Source: Rhodococcus sp. KRD162
GTDB lineage: Bacteria > Actinomycetota > Actinomycetes > Mycobacteriales > Mycobacteriaceae
Direction of reading: 5' to 3'
Length of the DNA: 64,000 bases
Assembly (NCBI RefSeq): GCF_017168335.1
Contig: NZ_JABFAU010000002.1
Location: forward strand, 124,001 to 188,000
This document shows, one piece after another, positions 52,787-61,084 of this stretch. A program made the translations under genes and the position numbers. The notes under the pieces are model-generated. The model made no database searches. It was not told the origin of the DNA and worked only from the letters and a program-made list of their open reading frames with translations. Positions within the stretch are counted from its first letter, which is position 1, and each line of letters starts with the position of its first letter.

Positions 52787-53488
52787 ATGACCGGCGCAGG
52801 CAGACCGAGACTGAGCACGAAGAAGCGGCCCGGCGACACCGCACGCGAGGAGATACTCGACGCCTCGGCCGAGCTCTTCACCACCCGCGGATTCACCAAC
52901 ACCTCGACCCGCGTCATCGCCGAGGCCGTCGGGTTGCGTCAGGCCTCGCTCTACCACCACTTCGCCACCAAGGACGACATCCTCGACGCGCTGCTCAGCG
53001 GCACCGTCGACGAACCGCTCGCCGTTGCGCAGCGGATTCGGGACTCGCGGGCCGACCCCGCCACCCAGATGTACGCGCTGGCCTACTTCGACGCGGGGCA
53101 ACTGGGTGCATCGACGTGGAATCTGGGCGCGCTCTATCTGCTGCCCGAACTGCGCAGCGAGCGTTTCGAGACCTTCCGTGACCATCGCTACCGACTGATG
53201 CGGCTGTACGCGGCCATCGCCTCGGACACCCTCGTCCAACTCGGTTCCGAGCGCAGGCCGGGCACCGAAGATCTGCCGTTTCGTCTGGTCGAGACCGTGG
53301 TGAACGCTCGGGCCGATGTCGAGAACGGACGCCACGACCCGACAGCGGATGCAGCAGGGATCGCGGCAGCCGCGGTGCGAGTGCTCGGCTGGACCGGGGA
53401 TCTCGAGCCCGTGCACGAGGACGCGGAGACCCTGCTCGAGGCGGTCGCCGGAATAGCCGTCGATGCTCAGCCATTGGACCGACCATGA
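52787..53488 (+). CDS. TetR family regulator of the permease/UAAP operon
   Basis: 233 residues. N-terminal DNA-binding domain: AREEILDASAELFTTRGFTNTSTRVIAEAVGLRQASLYHHFATKDDILDALL. The C-terminal ligand domain is helical with an unusual Trp-rich patch (GASTWNLGALYLLPEL). It diverges from the catabolic operon with paired operators in between. The stop overlaps the DUF985 ATG (ATGA), so two more genes share its transcript. Confidence 0.88.
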   Translation: MTGAGRPRLSTKKRPGDTAREEILDASAELFTTRGFTNTSTRVIAEAVGLRQASLYHHFATKDDILDALLSGTVDEPLAVAQRIRDSRADPATQMYALAYFDAGQLGASTWNLGALYLLPELRSERFETFRDHRYRLMRLYAAIASDTLVQLGSERRPGTEDLPFRLVETVVNARADVENGRHDPTADAAGIAAAAVRVLGWTGDLEPVHEDAETLLEAVAGIAVDAQPLDRP

Positions 53489-53934
53489 CTTCCAGGACGT
53501 CACTGCCCGACTGGGCCCAGAGCCTCGACCTCGAGCCCCACCCGGAAGGTGGGTGGTTCCGCGAGACCTGGCGCAGCGAGATCACCATCGCCCAGGCGGG
53601 GCTGCCCGAGGGGTACCCCGGTCCACGCGCAGCCGGCACGGCAATACTGTTCCTGCTCATGCCCGGCCAACAATCGGCCTGGCACACCGTGAGGGGTACC
53701 GAGATGTGGCTCTACCACCGCGGTAGCCCGGTGCAACTCGACCTCGGTGGCACCGGCGCCGAGCCGGGGGCGGTGACCTCGCTGCTGGTGAGCGCCGATT
53801 CCCCGCAGCAGATCGTGCCACCGTCGCAGTGGCAGCGGGCGCGGCCGGTGGGTGACGAGCCGAGCCTCGTCAGCTGCGTCGTCACTCCGGGATTCGATTT
53901 CGAAGACTTCAGGCTCGAGATCGGCCATGGGTAG
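53485..53934 (+). CDS. DUF985 cupin-like protein
   Basis: 149 residues. DUF985 signature: LDLEPHPEGGWFRETWRS at the start, AILFLLMPGQQSAWHTVRGTEMWLYHRGSP in the middle (cupin strand with a His), VPPSQWQRARP and VVTPGFDFEDFRL at the end. The family is a cupin of unknown activity. Coupled to tetR by ATGA and overlapping the next gene by eight bases. Confidence 0.85.
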   Translation: MTSRTSLPDWAQSLDLEPHPEGGWFRETWRSEITIAQAGLPEGYPGPRAAGTAILFLLMPGQQSAWHTVRGTEMWLYHRGSPVQLDLGGTGAEPGAVTSLLVSADSPQQIVPPSQWQRARPVGDEPSLVSCVVTPGFDFEDFRLEIGHG

Positions 53935-54745
53935 GAAGCGGGCACCGGCGGGCGGGCTGCAACCCGGCGTGTTCGAGATCGACTCGGGCACCTGCGAATT
54001 GGTTCGCGATACGTTCTCCGACGACGGCTGGATCGTCAACGTCAACGATGTGCCCAGCTCACACATCGACATGAGCGACCCCACCGTCCTCGAGTTCGAA
54101 TACATGCGGTGGATATCGGGACTGGTTCGAGCGCAGTGGGATTCGAGCTTCGCGCTGAGGGCTCTGCATCTCGGGGGCGGGGCCTGCACGCTGGCCCGAT
54201 CGTTCACCACCGAGTTTCCCGGTGCCCGTCAGGTGGTCGTGGAACTCGACGGCAGGCTCTCGGAACTGGTTCGCGAGTGGTTCGATCTACCGCGGGCACC
54301 GCTGCTGCGGATCCGCGTCGGCGAGGCGCGAGCGGTCACCGAAACACTCAGCGAGAACAGCCGTGACCTGATCGTGCGAGATGTCTTCGCCGGAGCCACA
54401 ACTCCCGCGTCGCTACTCACCGCCGAGTTCACCGCGCATGTTCGACGCGTCCTCTCACCCGGCGGTATGTACGTCGTCAACTGTGGTGACCGGCGCGACC
54501 TCTCGCTCGCGAAGCAGGAGGCGTCGACCATTCGCAGTGTGTTCCCACACACGGCGATCGTCGCTGATCCGGCGATGCTCAAAGGCAGACGCTACGGCAA
54601 CATCATCATCGCCGGCAGTGACGTCCCGATCGGGGAATCCCCGTCATTGGCTCGCGAGCTACTCGGCGGCGCAGTCCCGGCGCACGTGTGGCTGACCGAC
54701 CAGGTGAAGACGTTCTCGAAAGACGCGAAAGTGTTGCGAGACTAA
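53927..54745 (+). CDS. Spermidine-synthase-like SAM-fold protein
   Basis: 272 residues. Rossmann methyltransferase fold of the spermidine synthase type: ALHLGGGACTLARSF (motif I), VVVELDGRLSELVREW (acidic end of strand 2), LIVRDVFAGATTPASLLTAEF and VLSPGGMYVVNCGD. The polyamine-binding Asp residues of true spermidine synthases are not evident, so it may be a distinct aminopropyl- or methyltransferase. Start at ATG 53927 within the DUF985 end. It overlaps the convergent iclR gene by four bases. Confidence 0.78.
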   Translation: MGRKRAPAGGLQPGVFEIDSGTCELVRDTFSDDGWIVNVNDVPSSHIDMSDPTVLEFEYMRWISGLVRAQWDSSFALRALHLGGGACTLARSFTTEFPGARQVVVELDGRLSELVREWFDLPRAPLLRIRVGEARAVTETLSENSRDLIVRDVFAGATTPASLLTAEFTAHVRRVLSPGGMYVVNCGDRRDLSLAKQEASTIRSVFPHTAIVADPAMLKGRRYGNIIIAGSDVPIGESPSLARELLGGAVPAHVWLTDQVKTFSKDAKVLRD

Positions 54746-55503
54746 GGTGCCGGAACGTTGCTCGCGAGATCCTTGGACAGTCGCTCGGCGGCCGAGATCA
54801 ACAACGGCACGAATTGCTCGGCCGACTCGGCGGTGACTCGGGCGGTTGGCCCGGCAATCGACATCGCCGTGAGCGTCGGGGCACCGAGCACCGGCACGGC
54901 GAAGCACCGCACTCCCACTTCCTGTTCACCGTCGTCCACGGCGTAACCGCGTTCGCGGGTCAGCGCGAGATCCGCGAGCAACGCATCGAGAGTGGTGAGG
55001 GTGTGGACGGTGCGGGGCGCCATGCCGAGCCGATCGACGATGGCACGGACGGCGTCGTCGTCCAACTGCGCGAGCAGGGCCTTGCCGACGCCGGTCGAGT
55101 GCGGCAGCACGCGCTGGCCCACCTCGTTGAACATCCGCATAGCGTGCTCCGACGGCACCTGCGCGACGTAGACCGCCATGTCGTCCTCGAGAAACGCCAT
55201 GTTCGAGGTCTCGTGCGTGATCCGGACGAGCTCGGCCAGATAGGGCTTCGCCCATCCGCCGATCAGCTTGGATGCGCTGTCGCCCAATCGAATGAGCTTG
55301 GTGCCCAGAGCATATCGACGTGACGGCAGCCTGCGGACGTAGCCGAGAGAGACCAGGGTTCCGATCAGTCGGTGCACGGTCGGCATCGGCAGATCGGTGG
55401 CCTCGGCCAGTTCGCTGATTCCGATGGACCCGCCCGACGCGGCCATGATGTCGAGCAACTCGAACGCACGTTCCACGGACTGCACACCGCCACCTGCCGC
55501 CAC
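54742..55503 (-). CDS. IclR family regulator of the purine/glyoxylate module
   Basis: 253 residues. N-terminal winged helix: VQSVERAFELLDIMAASGGSIGISELAEATDLPMPTVHRLIGTLVSLGYVRR. C-terminal GAF-like ligand domain: RITHETSNMAFLEDDMAVYVAQVPS, STGVGKALLAQ, ALTRERGYAVDDGEQEVGVRCFAVPV. Similar IclR proteins (AllR type) sense glyoxylate or allantoin. Last in the leftward purine operon, 44 bases after the permease. The GTG at 55503 is chosen because the helix starts nearby and AGGTGG precedes it. Confidence 0.87.
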   Translation of the reverse strand: MAAGGGVQSVERAFELLDIMAASGGSIGISELAEATDLPMPTVHRLIGTLVSLGYVRRLPSRRYALGTKLIRLGDSASKLIGGWAKPYLAELVRITHETSNMAFLEDDMAVYVAQVPSEHAMRMFNEVGQRVLPHSTGVGKALLAQLDDDAVRAIVDRLGMAPRTVHTLTTLDALLADLALTRERGYAVDDGEQEVGVRCFAVPVLGAPTLTAMSIAGPTARVTAESAEQFVPLLISAAERLSKDLASNVPAP

Positions 55504-55547
55504 AGTCCACCTCGCACCTTCGTAGTCGCCGTCTCTCCCGGAGAACT

Positions 55548-56951
55548 CTACTGGTGATGCCGGGTTGCCACCGGCGGTGCCGCGGTCACCACCGAGGGTG
55601 AGGGTTTCTGGCCTCGCGTGATCACGTTGAAGGCGATGTTCAGCAGGACGGCGACGATGCTCGCCGCACTGATGCCCGAGTCCAGCACCACATGGACCCA
55701 ATCGGGGAAGGCCGCGTAGAAGCCAGGCACAGCGATGGGGATGACGCCGAATCCGATGGCCACCGCCACGATGACGAGGTTCAGATTGCCCTCGAACTCC
55801 ACCTTGGACAGCGTCCGGATACCGCTCGCCGCCACCGAGCCGAACAATACGATTCCCGCGCCGCCGAGCACTGGAAGCGGAACCGATGCCACGACGAGCC
55901 CGAGGATGGGAAACAGACCGAGGAAGAGCAACACCGAGCCGCCGGCCGCGACGACGTAGCGACTCTTGATCCCGGTCACGGCCACGAGCCCTACGTTCTG
56001 CGCGAAGGCACTGGCCGGGAACGTGCCGAACACGGGAGCGATGGTGGTGGCAACCATGTCTGCGCGCAGTCCGTCGCCGACGCGTCGGGCATCGACGTCG
56101 GTGCCCACGATCTCACCGACGGCCAGGATGTCCGCGGTGGTCTCGGTCATGATCACGAGGATGACCACAACCATCGACATGATCGCCGCGATCTGAAATG
56201 TCGGCGCGCCGAAGGCGAACGGCTCGGGGAACCTGAAGACGGCACCGTTCCCGACCTCGGAGAAATCGGCCTTGCCGATCAGGATGGCGAAGAGCGTGCC
56301 GACGACGATGCCGATCAGAATCGACAGGCGCGAGAGCGTGCCCTGCACCAGCCTGCTGACGAGGAGGACGATGAACAGGCTGAATGCTGCGAGTCCGATA
56401 TTGGACATCGAGCCCCAGTCGGTGGCCTGTTGATCGCCGCCCATCGCCCACCGAACCGCAACCGGCAGTAGCGAGATACCGATGACGGTGATGATCGTTC
56501 CGGTCACCACGGGAGGGAAGAAGCGCACGATCTTGCTGAAGAACGGGGTGATGAGAATACCGATGGCACCGGCGGCGATGATGGCCCCGAATACCGAGTT
56601 CAATCCACCAGGACCGCTCGCGATCGCCACCATCGTCGACACCGATGCAAACGAAATTCCCTGTACCAACGGCAATTTTGCGCCGAAGTACGGCAGTCCC
56701 AGGGTCTGCAGCAAGGTGGCCGCTCCGCTGACGAACAACGCTGCCGAGACCAGCAGTGCGATCTCGGTGCCGCTCAACCCGGCCGCGCCCCCGACGATCA
56801 GGGGTGGGGCGATGACGCCGCCGTACATCGTCAGGATGTGCTGCAACCCGTAGACGTACGACCGGCCGATCGACAACCGCTCGTCCTCGGGACGGGCGGG
56901 ATCGTGCGGCGTGGTGGCTCGCTTCGTGAGCTTCGAAGTCGTCAGCTTCAT
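55548..56951 (-). CDS. NCS2/NAT purine permease (urate/xanthine type)
   Basis: 467 residues, about 14 membrane segments. NAT-family motifs: GLQHILTMYGGVIAPPLIVGGAAGL, PLVQGISFASVSTMVAIA, MTETTADILAVGEIVGTDVD and FAQNVGLVAVTGIKSRYV. The last motif is the substrate-site signature. Being directly next to urate oxidase and in the same operon, urate or xanthine is the probable substrate. Starts 11 bases after the urate oxidase stop. Confidence 0.9.
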   Translation of the reverse strand: MKLTTSKLTKRATTPHDPARPEDERLSIGRSYVYGLQHILTMYGGVIAPPLIVGGAAGLSGTEIALLVSAALFVSGAATLLQTLGLPYFGAKLPLVQGISFASVSTMVAIASGPGGLNSVFGAIIAAGAIGILITPFFSKIVRFFPPVVTGTIITVIGISLLPVAVRWAMGGDQQATDWGSMSNIGLAAFSLFIVLLVSRLVQGTLSRLSILIGIVVGTLFAILIGKADFSEVGNGAVFRFPEPFAFGAPTFQIAAIMSMVVVILVIMTETTADILAVGEIVGTDVDARRVGDGLRADMVATTIAPVFGTFPASAFAQNVGLVAVTGIKSRYVVAAGGSVLLFLGLFPILGLVVASVPLPVLGGAGIVLFGSVAASGIRTLSKVEFEGNLNLVIVAVAIGFGVIPIAVPGFYAAFPDWVHVVLDSGISAASIVAVLLNIAFNVITRGQKPSPSVVTAAPPVATRHHQ

Positions 56952-56962
56952 GGCCGCCTCCC

Positions 56963-57862
56963 CTAGCAGAATCCGGGCACGGTATCCCAGGCGCGACCCG
57001 CGTCCGGGGCGTCGTCGCGCTCCACCGTCGCCTCGATCAGACCGTAGGGGCGGTCGGCGACGAAGAAGACCTCACCGGGATTGTCGAGTCCGAATGGCTC
57101 GAGATCGACGAGGAAGTGGTGGATATTGGGCATCGAGAATTTGATCTCGGCAATCTCCGGATGCGCCTCGAGTACTTGCTTGCCCATCTGGAACAGGCTC
57201 TGCTGCAATGCGAGAGAGTGAGTGGTCGCGAAGGCGTCGAGCATGATGGAACGGACGTCGTCGAAGGTCTTGTCGAAGTCGAGATCGGTGGAAAGGTACC
57301 GCCAGCGGGCGCTGACCGACGTGGCCAGGATTCGGTCCGTCGTCTCCTGCAACGTGGTGTACCGGTCTTTCGGGTAGCCCCAGAACTCGGAGGCCGTCGA
57401 ATTGAGCACCACGAGGTCGCTGATTCCCGAGACGATGGAGATGTCGTCGCCGTCGACGGTGACGATCGTGTTTCGCTTCTCGTCGCTCGATTTGACGAAC
57501 GAGTGGTCGTAGCCGTCGCCGGGCGTACCGTTGCTTCCGATGCGGGACCACTGGTATTGCTCGACCTCCCAACGGCCGCCGGTGATCCAATCGAAGCTCT
57601 CGGTGAAGTGAGCGCCGAGGCGGAGCGCGAAATGCTCGATGGTCCCGATGCCGTCCCGAGCGAAGGCGTACACGGTGTTCTTCTGGGTGTCGGTGGGAAC
57701 GACGTGGGCGTTGTCGCCCTCTGCGTGTACGGCGTCGAGATCTCCGCGCAGCTGTGAGCTGACGTTGACGTCGGTGATCCGGTGCCGTGGGGTCTCGCGG
57801 TCGATGCGGACGAGTCTGCATTCGGCCTTGCCGTACTGGTTTGCTCCGAGCACGATGGTCAT
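56963..57862 (-). CDS. Urate oxidase (uricase)
   Basis: 299 residues, cofactor-free T-fold oxidase. LGANQYGKAECRLVRIDR at the start carries the catalytic Lys. VVPTDTQKNTVYAFA has the partner Thr/Asp. FDWITGGRWEVEQYQW, SSDEKRNTIVTVDG, VLNSTASEFWGYPKDRYTTL and MPNIHHFLVDL are family blocks. It converts urate to 5-hydroxyisourate and H2O2. The ATG at 57862 is chosen because the first strand begins there. It is followed by the permease and preceded by HIU hydrolase at five bases. Confidence 0.95.
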   Translation of the reverse strand: MTIVLGANQYGKAECRLVRIDRETPRHRITDVNVSSQLRGDLDAVHAEGDNAHVVPTDTQKNTVYAFARDGIGTIEHFALRLGAHFTESFDWITGGRWEVEQYQWSRIGSNGTPGDGYDHSFVKSSDEKRNTIVTVDGDDISIVSGISDLVVLNSTASEFWGYPKDRYTTLQETTDRILATSVSARWRYLSTDLDFDKTFDDVRSIMLDAFATTHSLALQQSLFQMGKQVLEAHPEIAEIKFSMPNIHHFLVDLEPFGLDNPGEVFFVADRPYGLIEATVERDDAPDAGRAWDTVPGFC

Positions 57863-57867
57863 GGTTT

Positions 57868-58197
57868 CTAGCTCCCTCGATAGGTGGTGAAAGCGAACGG
57901 GCTCAACAGAAGTGGGATGTGATAGTGCTGATCGGATGCGGTGATCGCGAAGGTGACGACTACTTCGGGGTGAAAACACTCGGTGTGCTGGGCCGCAAAG
58001 TACGCACCGGTGGCGAAGATGAGGCGATAGGTTCCCGGCGTCAGTTCCTCCGGGCCGAGCGAGGAGACGCGGCCCTGTTCGTCGGTAGTGGACCGTGCTA
58101 TCGCATTGCCGTCCGCATCGCTGAGTTCGATCGAGAGACCTTGTGCAGGAATGCCTCTCGCTGCATCGAGAACGTGCGCGGTGACGTGGCTGGTCAT
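57868..58197 (-). CDS. uraH: 5-Hydroxyisourate hydrolase (transthyretin-like)
   Basis: 109 residues. Signature residues of the enzyme rather than hormone-binding transthyretin: HVTAHVLDAARG at the N-terminus (catalytic His), a central Arg region (NAIARSTTDEQGR), HECFHPEV-type His (HTECFHPEVVVTF) and the C-terminal YRGS. It hydrolyses 5-hydroxyisourate to OHCU. Overlaps the OHCU decarboxylase stop by four bases. Confidence 0.95.
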   Translation of the reverse strand: MTSHVTAHVLDAARGIPAQGLSIELSDADGNAIARSTTDEQGRVSSLGPEELTPGTYRLIFATGAYFAAQHTECFHPEVVVTFAITASDQHYHIPLLLSPFAFTTYRGS

Positions 58198-58733
58198 GGT
58201 TCCAGGCTTCCCGTTGCCCGCACGGCGGCGATCTCACGCAGCTCGTGCTCGACGACCGCAGCTTCGGTCTGCCGATCGTTGCCGAGGCGGTCGCCCAGGG
58301 CGCGCAGCACTTCCTCGGCGTTCCTGCCTGCTGCTCGGATCAGAAAAACCTGCCCGAACCGGTTCTCGTAGGCCAGGTTCCCTGCTCGCAGACGTTGCTC
58401 GATGCCCTCGCCCGAGATGTCGACGCCGGATTGCTCGGCGCTCGCGTGGCGCGCAGCGACATCCTCGCCGCCCGGGCGTTCCCCGATGCGAGGATGCACC
58501 GCGAGTGCACGGCGTATCTCGTCCTCGGTCAGCGGAGCGGCAGCGTGCGCGATCGTTCGACGCAGGGACTGGGCGTCGGTGAAGGGTCTGTGCTGGAGAA
58601 CCTCCTCGATCCAGCGGGGAACGTCCAGGCAGTGCGAGAGCATTCGAGCCGCGTCGACCTCGGAGGCCGCATTCAATTCGGCGACGACATCGCCGCCGAT
58701 GTGTGATTCCGCAATACGAAATGATGATTCCAC
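58194..58733 (-). CDS. OHCU decarboxylase
   Basis: 179 residues from the GTG at 58733, or 160 from the TTG at 58676. Family motifs: LNAASEVDAARMLSHCLDVPRWIEEV, AHAAAPLTEDEIRRALAVHPRIGERP (catalytic His), SAEQSGVD and NLAYENRFGQVFLIRAAGR. It decarboxylates OHCU to S-allantoin. The IclR-type dyad at 58707-58720 would lie inside the longer frame, which argues for the shorter start; no clear ribosome site decides it. First gene of the leftward operon. Confidence 0.88.
   Translation of the reverse strand: MESSFRIAESHIGGDVVAELNAASEVDAARMLSHCLDVPRWIEEVLQHRPFTDAQSLRRTIAHAAAPLTEDEIRRALAVHPRIGERPGGEDVAARHASAEQSGVDISGEGIEQRLRAGNLAYENRFGQVFLIRAAGRNAEEVLRALGDRLGNDRQTEAAVVEHELREIAAVRATGSLEP
58707..58720. 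promoter_or_regulatory. IclR operator candidate, leftward side
   Basis: TTCCGCAATACGAA is an imperfect dyad close to TTCCG-N5-CGGAA, the usual IclR-type pattern. It lies upstream of, or just inside, the OHCU decarboxylase gene. It shares TTCC-N2-AATACG with the site at 58902-58915. Confidence 0.5.
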
Positions 58734-58891
58734 CAATCGAGCGTGACACCGATCACAACAACTGTCAAGGGTGGATTGGCGTCGACTGTGCGTCCGATGT
58801 TCCAGCGTTGCGGCGAAGGATGATTCGGCATGCAAGACGGATCGGGTCTTGACAGGACTCCGTGGCGCACGCCACACTCGATCCATCCAAC

Positions 58892-58915
58892 GGAATACTG
58901 ATTCCATAATACGGA
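58892..58915. promoter_or_regulatory. IclR operator array, rightward side
   Basis: GGAAT-ACTG-ATTCC (58892-58905) is a perfect dyad. Its right arm also starts TTCC-ATAATA-CGGA (58902-58915), giving three alternating half-sites. TATGCT (58926-58931) downstream is a good -10 box, so the array covers -35. The rest of the 220-base gap (58734-58953) shows no gene. Confidence 0.6.
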
Positions 58916-58953
58916 CTTTGACCGGTATGCTCGACCCCGAGAGGAACGACTTC

Positions 58954-59349
58954 ATGGCGGAGCTCTTCTGTAACGGTGGTGCCATGCGCGGCGGAAGCCT
59001 GCACCACAACGTCTCGTCACACCCATTCGTGGGCACGGTGCGCACCACCCCGCATTACCGCTTCTATTCGGTGCGGGACGAATTCCCCGCGCTGCTGCTC
59101 GACCACACCGCAGGCGCGGCGATCGAAGGCGAGTTGTACGACATCCCCCTCGACGCCATCCGGACCACGTTCCTGCCGGACGAACCGCCGGAGCTGGAGC
59201 TGACGGTAGTCGCACTCGACGACGGACGATCCGTCCTCGGTGTCGGACTACGGCCAGGGGTGCTCGAGGCCCGGCCGGGCGAGCTCACCGACATCACCTA
59301 CACCGGCAGCTGGCGTCGGTACCGCGGACTTCCAGCACCGCAGAACTGA
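58954..59349 (+). CDS. Stand-alone allophanate-hydrolase C-terminal-like domain protein
   Basis: 131 residues. ELFCNGGAMRGGSLHHN, FVGTVRTTPHYRFYSVRDEFPALLLD, AIEGELYDIPLDAI, FLPDEPPELELTVVALDDG and LTDITYTGSWRRYRGL match the C-terminal domain of allophanate hydrolases, block for block, including the one at 45875-47620. The amidase domain is missing. In yeast-type enzymes this domain is reported to act in the decarboxylation step. Start at ATG 58954 with GAGAGGA seven bases upstream; an ATG at 58927 is inside the promoter. First gene of the glyoxylate operon. Confidence 0.8.
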   Translation: MAELFCNGGAMRGGSLHHNVSSHPFVGTVRTTPHYRFYSVRDEFPALLLDHTAGAAIEGELYDIPLDAIRTTFLPDEPPELELTVVALDDGRSVLGVGLRPGVLEARPGELTDITYTGSWRRYRGLPAPQN

Positions 59350-59361
59350 AAGGTCATGTGC

Positions 59362-60192
59362 ATGAACAATATTGCTGACACACATGTCAACTACACCGTC
59401 AACTGCTCCATTCTCTTCGCCGACGTTCCCTTGCTCGATCGGCCGCAGCGGGCCAAAGACGCAGGCTTCGAGGCCGTCGAGTTCTGGTGGCCGTTCTCGA
59501 CACCGGTCCCCTCCGACGCCGAGATCGATACCTTCGTGTCCGCGATTCGCGATGCCGGGGTGCAGCTGACAGGACTGAACTTCGCCGCCGGCGATATGCC
59601 CGCCGGTGATCGCGGCATACTTTCCGACCCTGCGCAGGTTCGGGCCTTCCGAGACAACATCGATGTCGCTGTCGCAATCGGAGAACAGTTGGGCACCAAA
59701 GCCTTCAACGCTCTGCACGGCAACCGGCTCGACGGAGTGGACCCGATGCAACAGGACGACGTCGCAATCGAGAACCTTGCCGCAGCAGGGAGAGCAGCAG
59801 CGAGGATCGGTGGCGTCGTACTGCTCGAGCCGGTCAGCGGCGCGCCCGCATACCCGATCACGACCGCCGCCGGTGCCGTCGCCACCATCCGACGCGTAGC
59901 GCGTGAGCAGGACGTACACAACCTTCGTCTGCTCGCCGATCTCTATCACCTCGCCGTCAATGGAGACGACGTGCCCGCGGTACTCGATGCACACCACGAT
60001 CTGATCGGGCACGTACAGATCGCCGACTCCCCGGGCCGCGGCGAACCAGGAACCGGAACACTCGACCTGGGCGGGCAGCTCGCCGCACTCTCGGCACGGG
60101 GTTACGACGGCTACGTCGGACTCGAATACAAGGCCACCCGCCAGGACACGTTCGACTGGCTCCAGTCGGACCGCGTCACCACTACCAAGTAG
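59362..60192 (+). CDS. hyi: Hydroxypyruvate isomerase
   Basis: 276 residues. TIM barrel of the xylose-isomerase-like family: NCSILFADVPLLDRPQRAKDAGFEAVEFWWPF, the metal/catalytic Glu in VVLLEPVSG and the second Glu in YVGLEYKA, with LLADLYHLAVNGDD and GHVQIADSPGRGEPGTG between. It interconverts hydroxypyruvate and tartronate semialdehyde. GAAAGG is spaced eight bases from ATG 59362; the ATG six bases earlier is too close. Confidence 0.92.
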   Translation: MNNIADTHVNYTVNCSILFADVPLLDRPQRAKDAGFEAVEFWWPFSTPVPSDAEIDTFVSAIRDAGVQLTGLNFAAGDMPAGDRGILSDPAQVRAFRDNIDVAVAIGEQLGTKAFNALHGNRLDGVDPMQQDDVAIENLAAAGRAAARIGGVVLLEPVSGAPAYPITTAAGAVATIRRVAREQDVHNLRLLADLYHLAVNGDDVPAVLDAHHDLIGHVQIADSPGRGEPGTGTLDLGGQLAALSARGYDGYVGLEYKATRQDTFDWLQSDRVTTTK

Positions 60193-60201
60193 GGAATCTT
60201 C

Positions 60202-61083
60202 ATGAGCACCATTGCATTCATCGGACTCGGAATCATGGGCAGCCCCATGTCCGTCCACCTCGCCAAGGCGGGCCACCACGTGGTCGGCTACAACCTGACA
60301 CCCGATCGCACCGGACCCCTCGTCGAGGCGGGCGGCACCGCGGCCGACTCCATCGCCAAAGCAGTGCACGACGCCGACATCGTCGCGATCATGGTCCCGG
60401 ACTCACCGGACGTGCAGGACGTCCTCACCGGTGAGGGCGGGGTGTTCGACAATGCGCGACGCGACGCGCTGATCATCGACTTCTCCAGCATCCGTCCCGA
60501 CGTCACCGCCACGTTGGCTGCCGACGCCGCCTCACGCGGCTTCCGCATCCTCGACGCCCCGGTGTCCGGCGGCCAGGCCGGAGCCGAGAACGCGACCCTG
60601 TCGATCATGGTCGGCGGTAGCGCCGAGGACTTCGCCAGTGCCAAGCCGATTCTCGATGTCGTCGGTAAGACAGTCGTGCACGTGGGCCCCAACGGTTCCG
60701 GTCAGACGGTCAAGGCTGCCAATCAGCTGATCGTTGCAGGCAACATTCAGGTGCTCGCCGAGGCGATCGCGTTCCTCGAGGCCTACGGTGTCGATCTTGC
60801 TGCCTCCGTCGAGGTTCTGGGCGGGGGCCTCGCGGGCTCGGCAGTACTGAACCAGAAGGCGCAGAAGATGTTGGATCGCTCGTTCGAGCCGGGATTCCGT
60901 ATCGATCTGCATCACAAGGATCTCGGCATCGTCACCTCGGCCGCACGTGAGGCAGGAGTGGTGATCCCCATGGGCGCGGTGCTGGGCCAGCTCATGGCCT
61001 CCGCGCGAGCCAATGGCGATGGAGGACTGGACCATTCGGCACTGTACCGCGGCGTGGCCCGGCTCTCGGGCAAGGAGAACTGA
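60202..61083 (+). CDS. glxR: Tartronate semialdehyde reductase
   Basis: 293 residues, beta-hydroxyacid dehydrogenase family. NAD(P)-binding [64 protein letters not shown] (substrate loop), and the catalytic Lys in [13 protein letters not shown]. It reduces tartronate semialdehyde to D-glycerate. Nine bases after hyi and two before gcl. Confidence 0.93.
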   Translation: MSTIAFIGLGIMGSPMSVHLAKAGHHVVGYNLTPDRTGPLVEAGGTAADSIAKAVHDADIVAIMVPDSPDVQDVLTGEGGVFDNARRDALIIDFSSIRPDVTATLAADAASRGFRILDAPVSGGQAGAENATLSIMVGGSAEDFASAKPILDVVGKTVVHVGPNGSGQTVKAANQLIVAGNIQVLAEAIAFLEAYGVDLAASVEVLGGGLAGSAVLNQKAQKMLDRSFEPGFRIDLHHKDLGIVTSAAREAGVVIPMGAVLGQLMASARANGDGGLDHSALYRGVARLSGKEN

Positions 61084-61084
61084 C

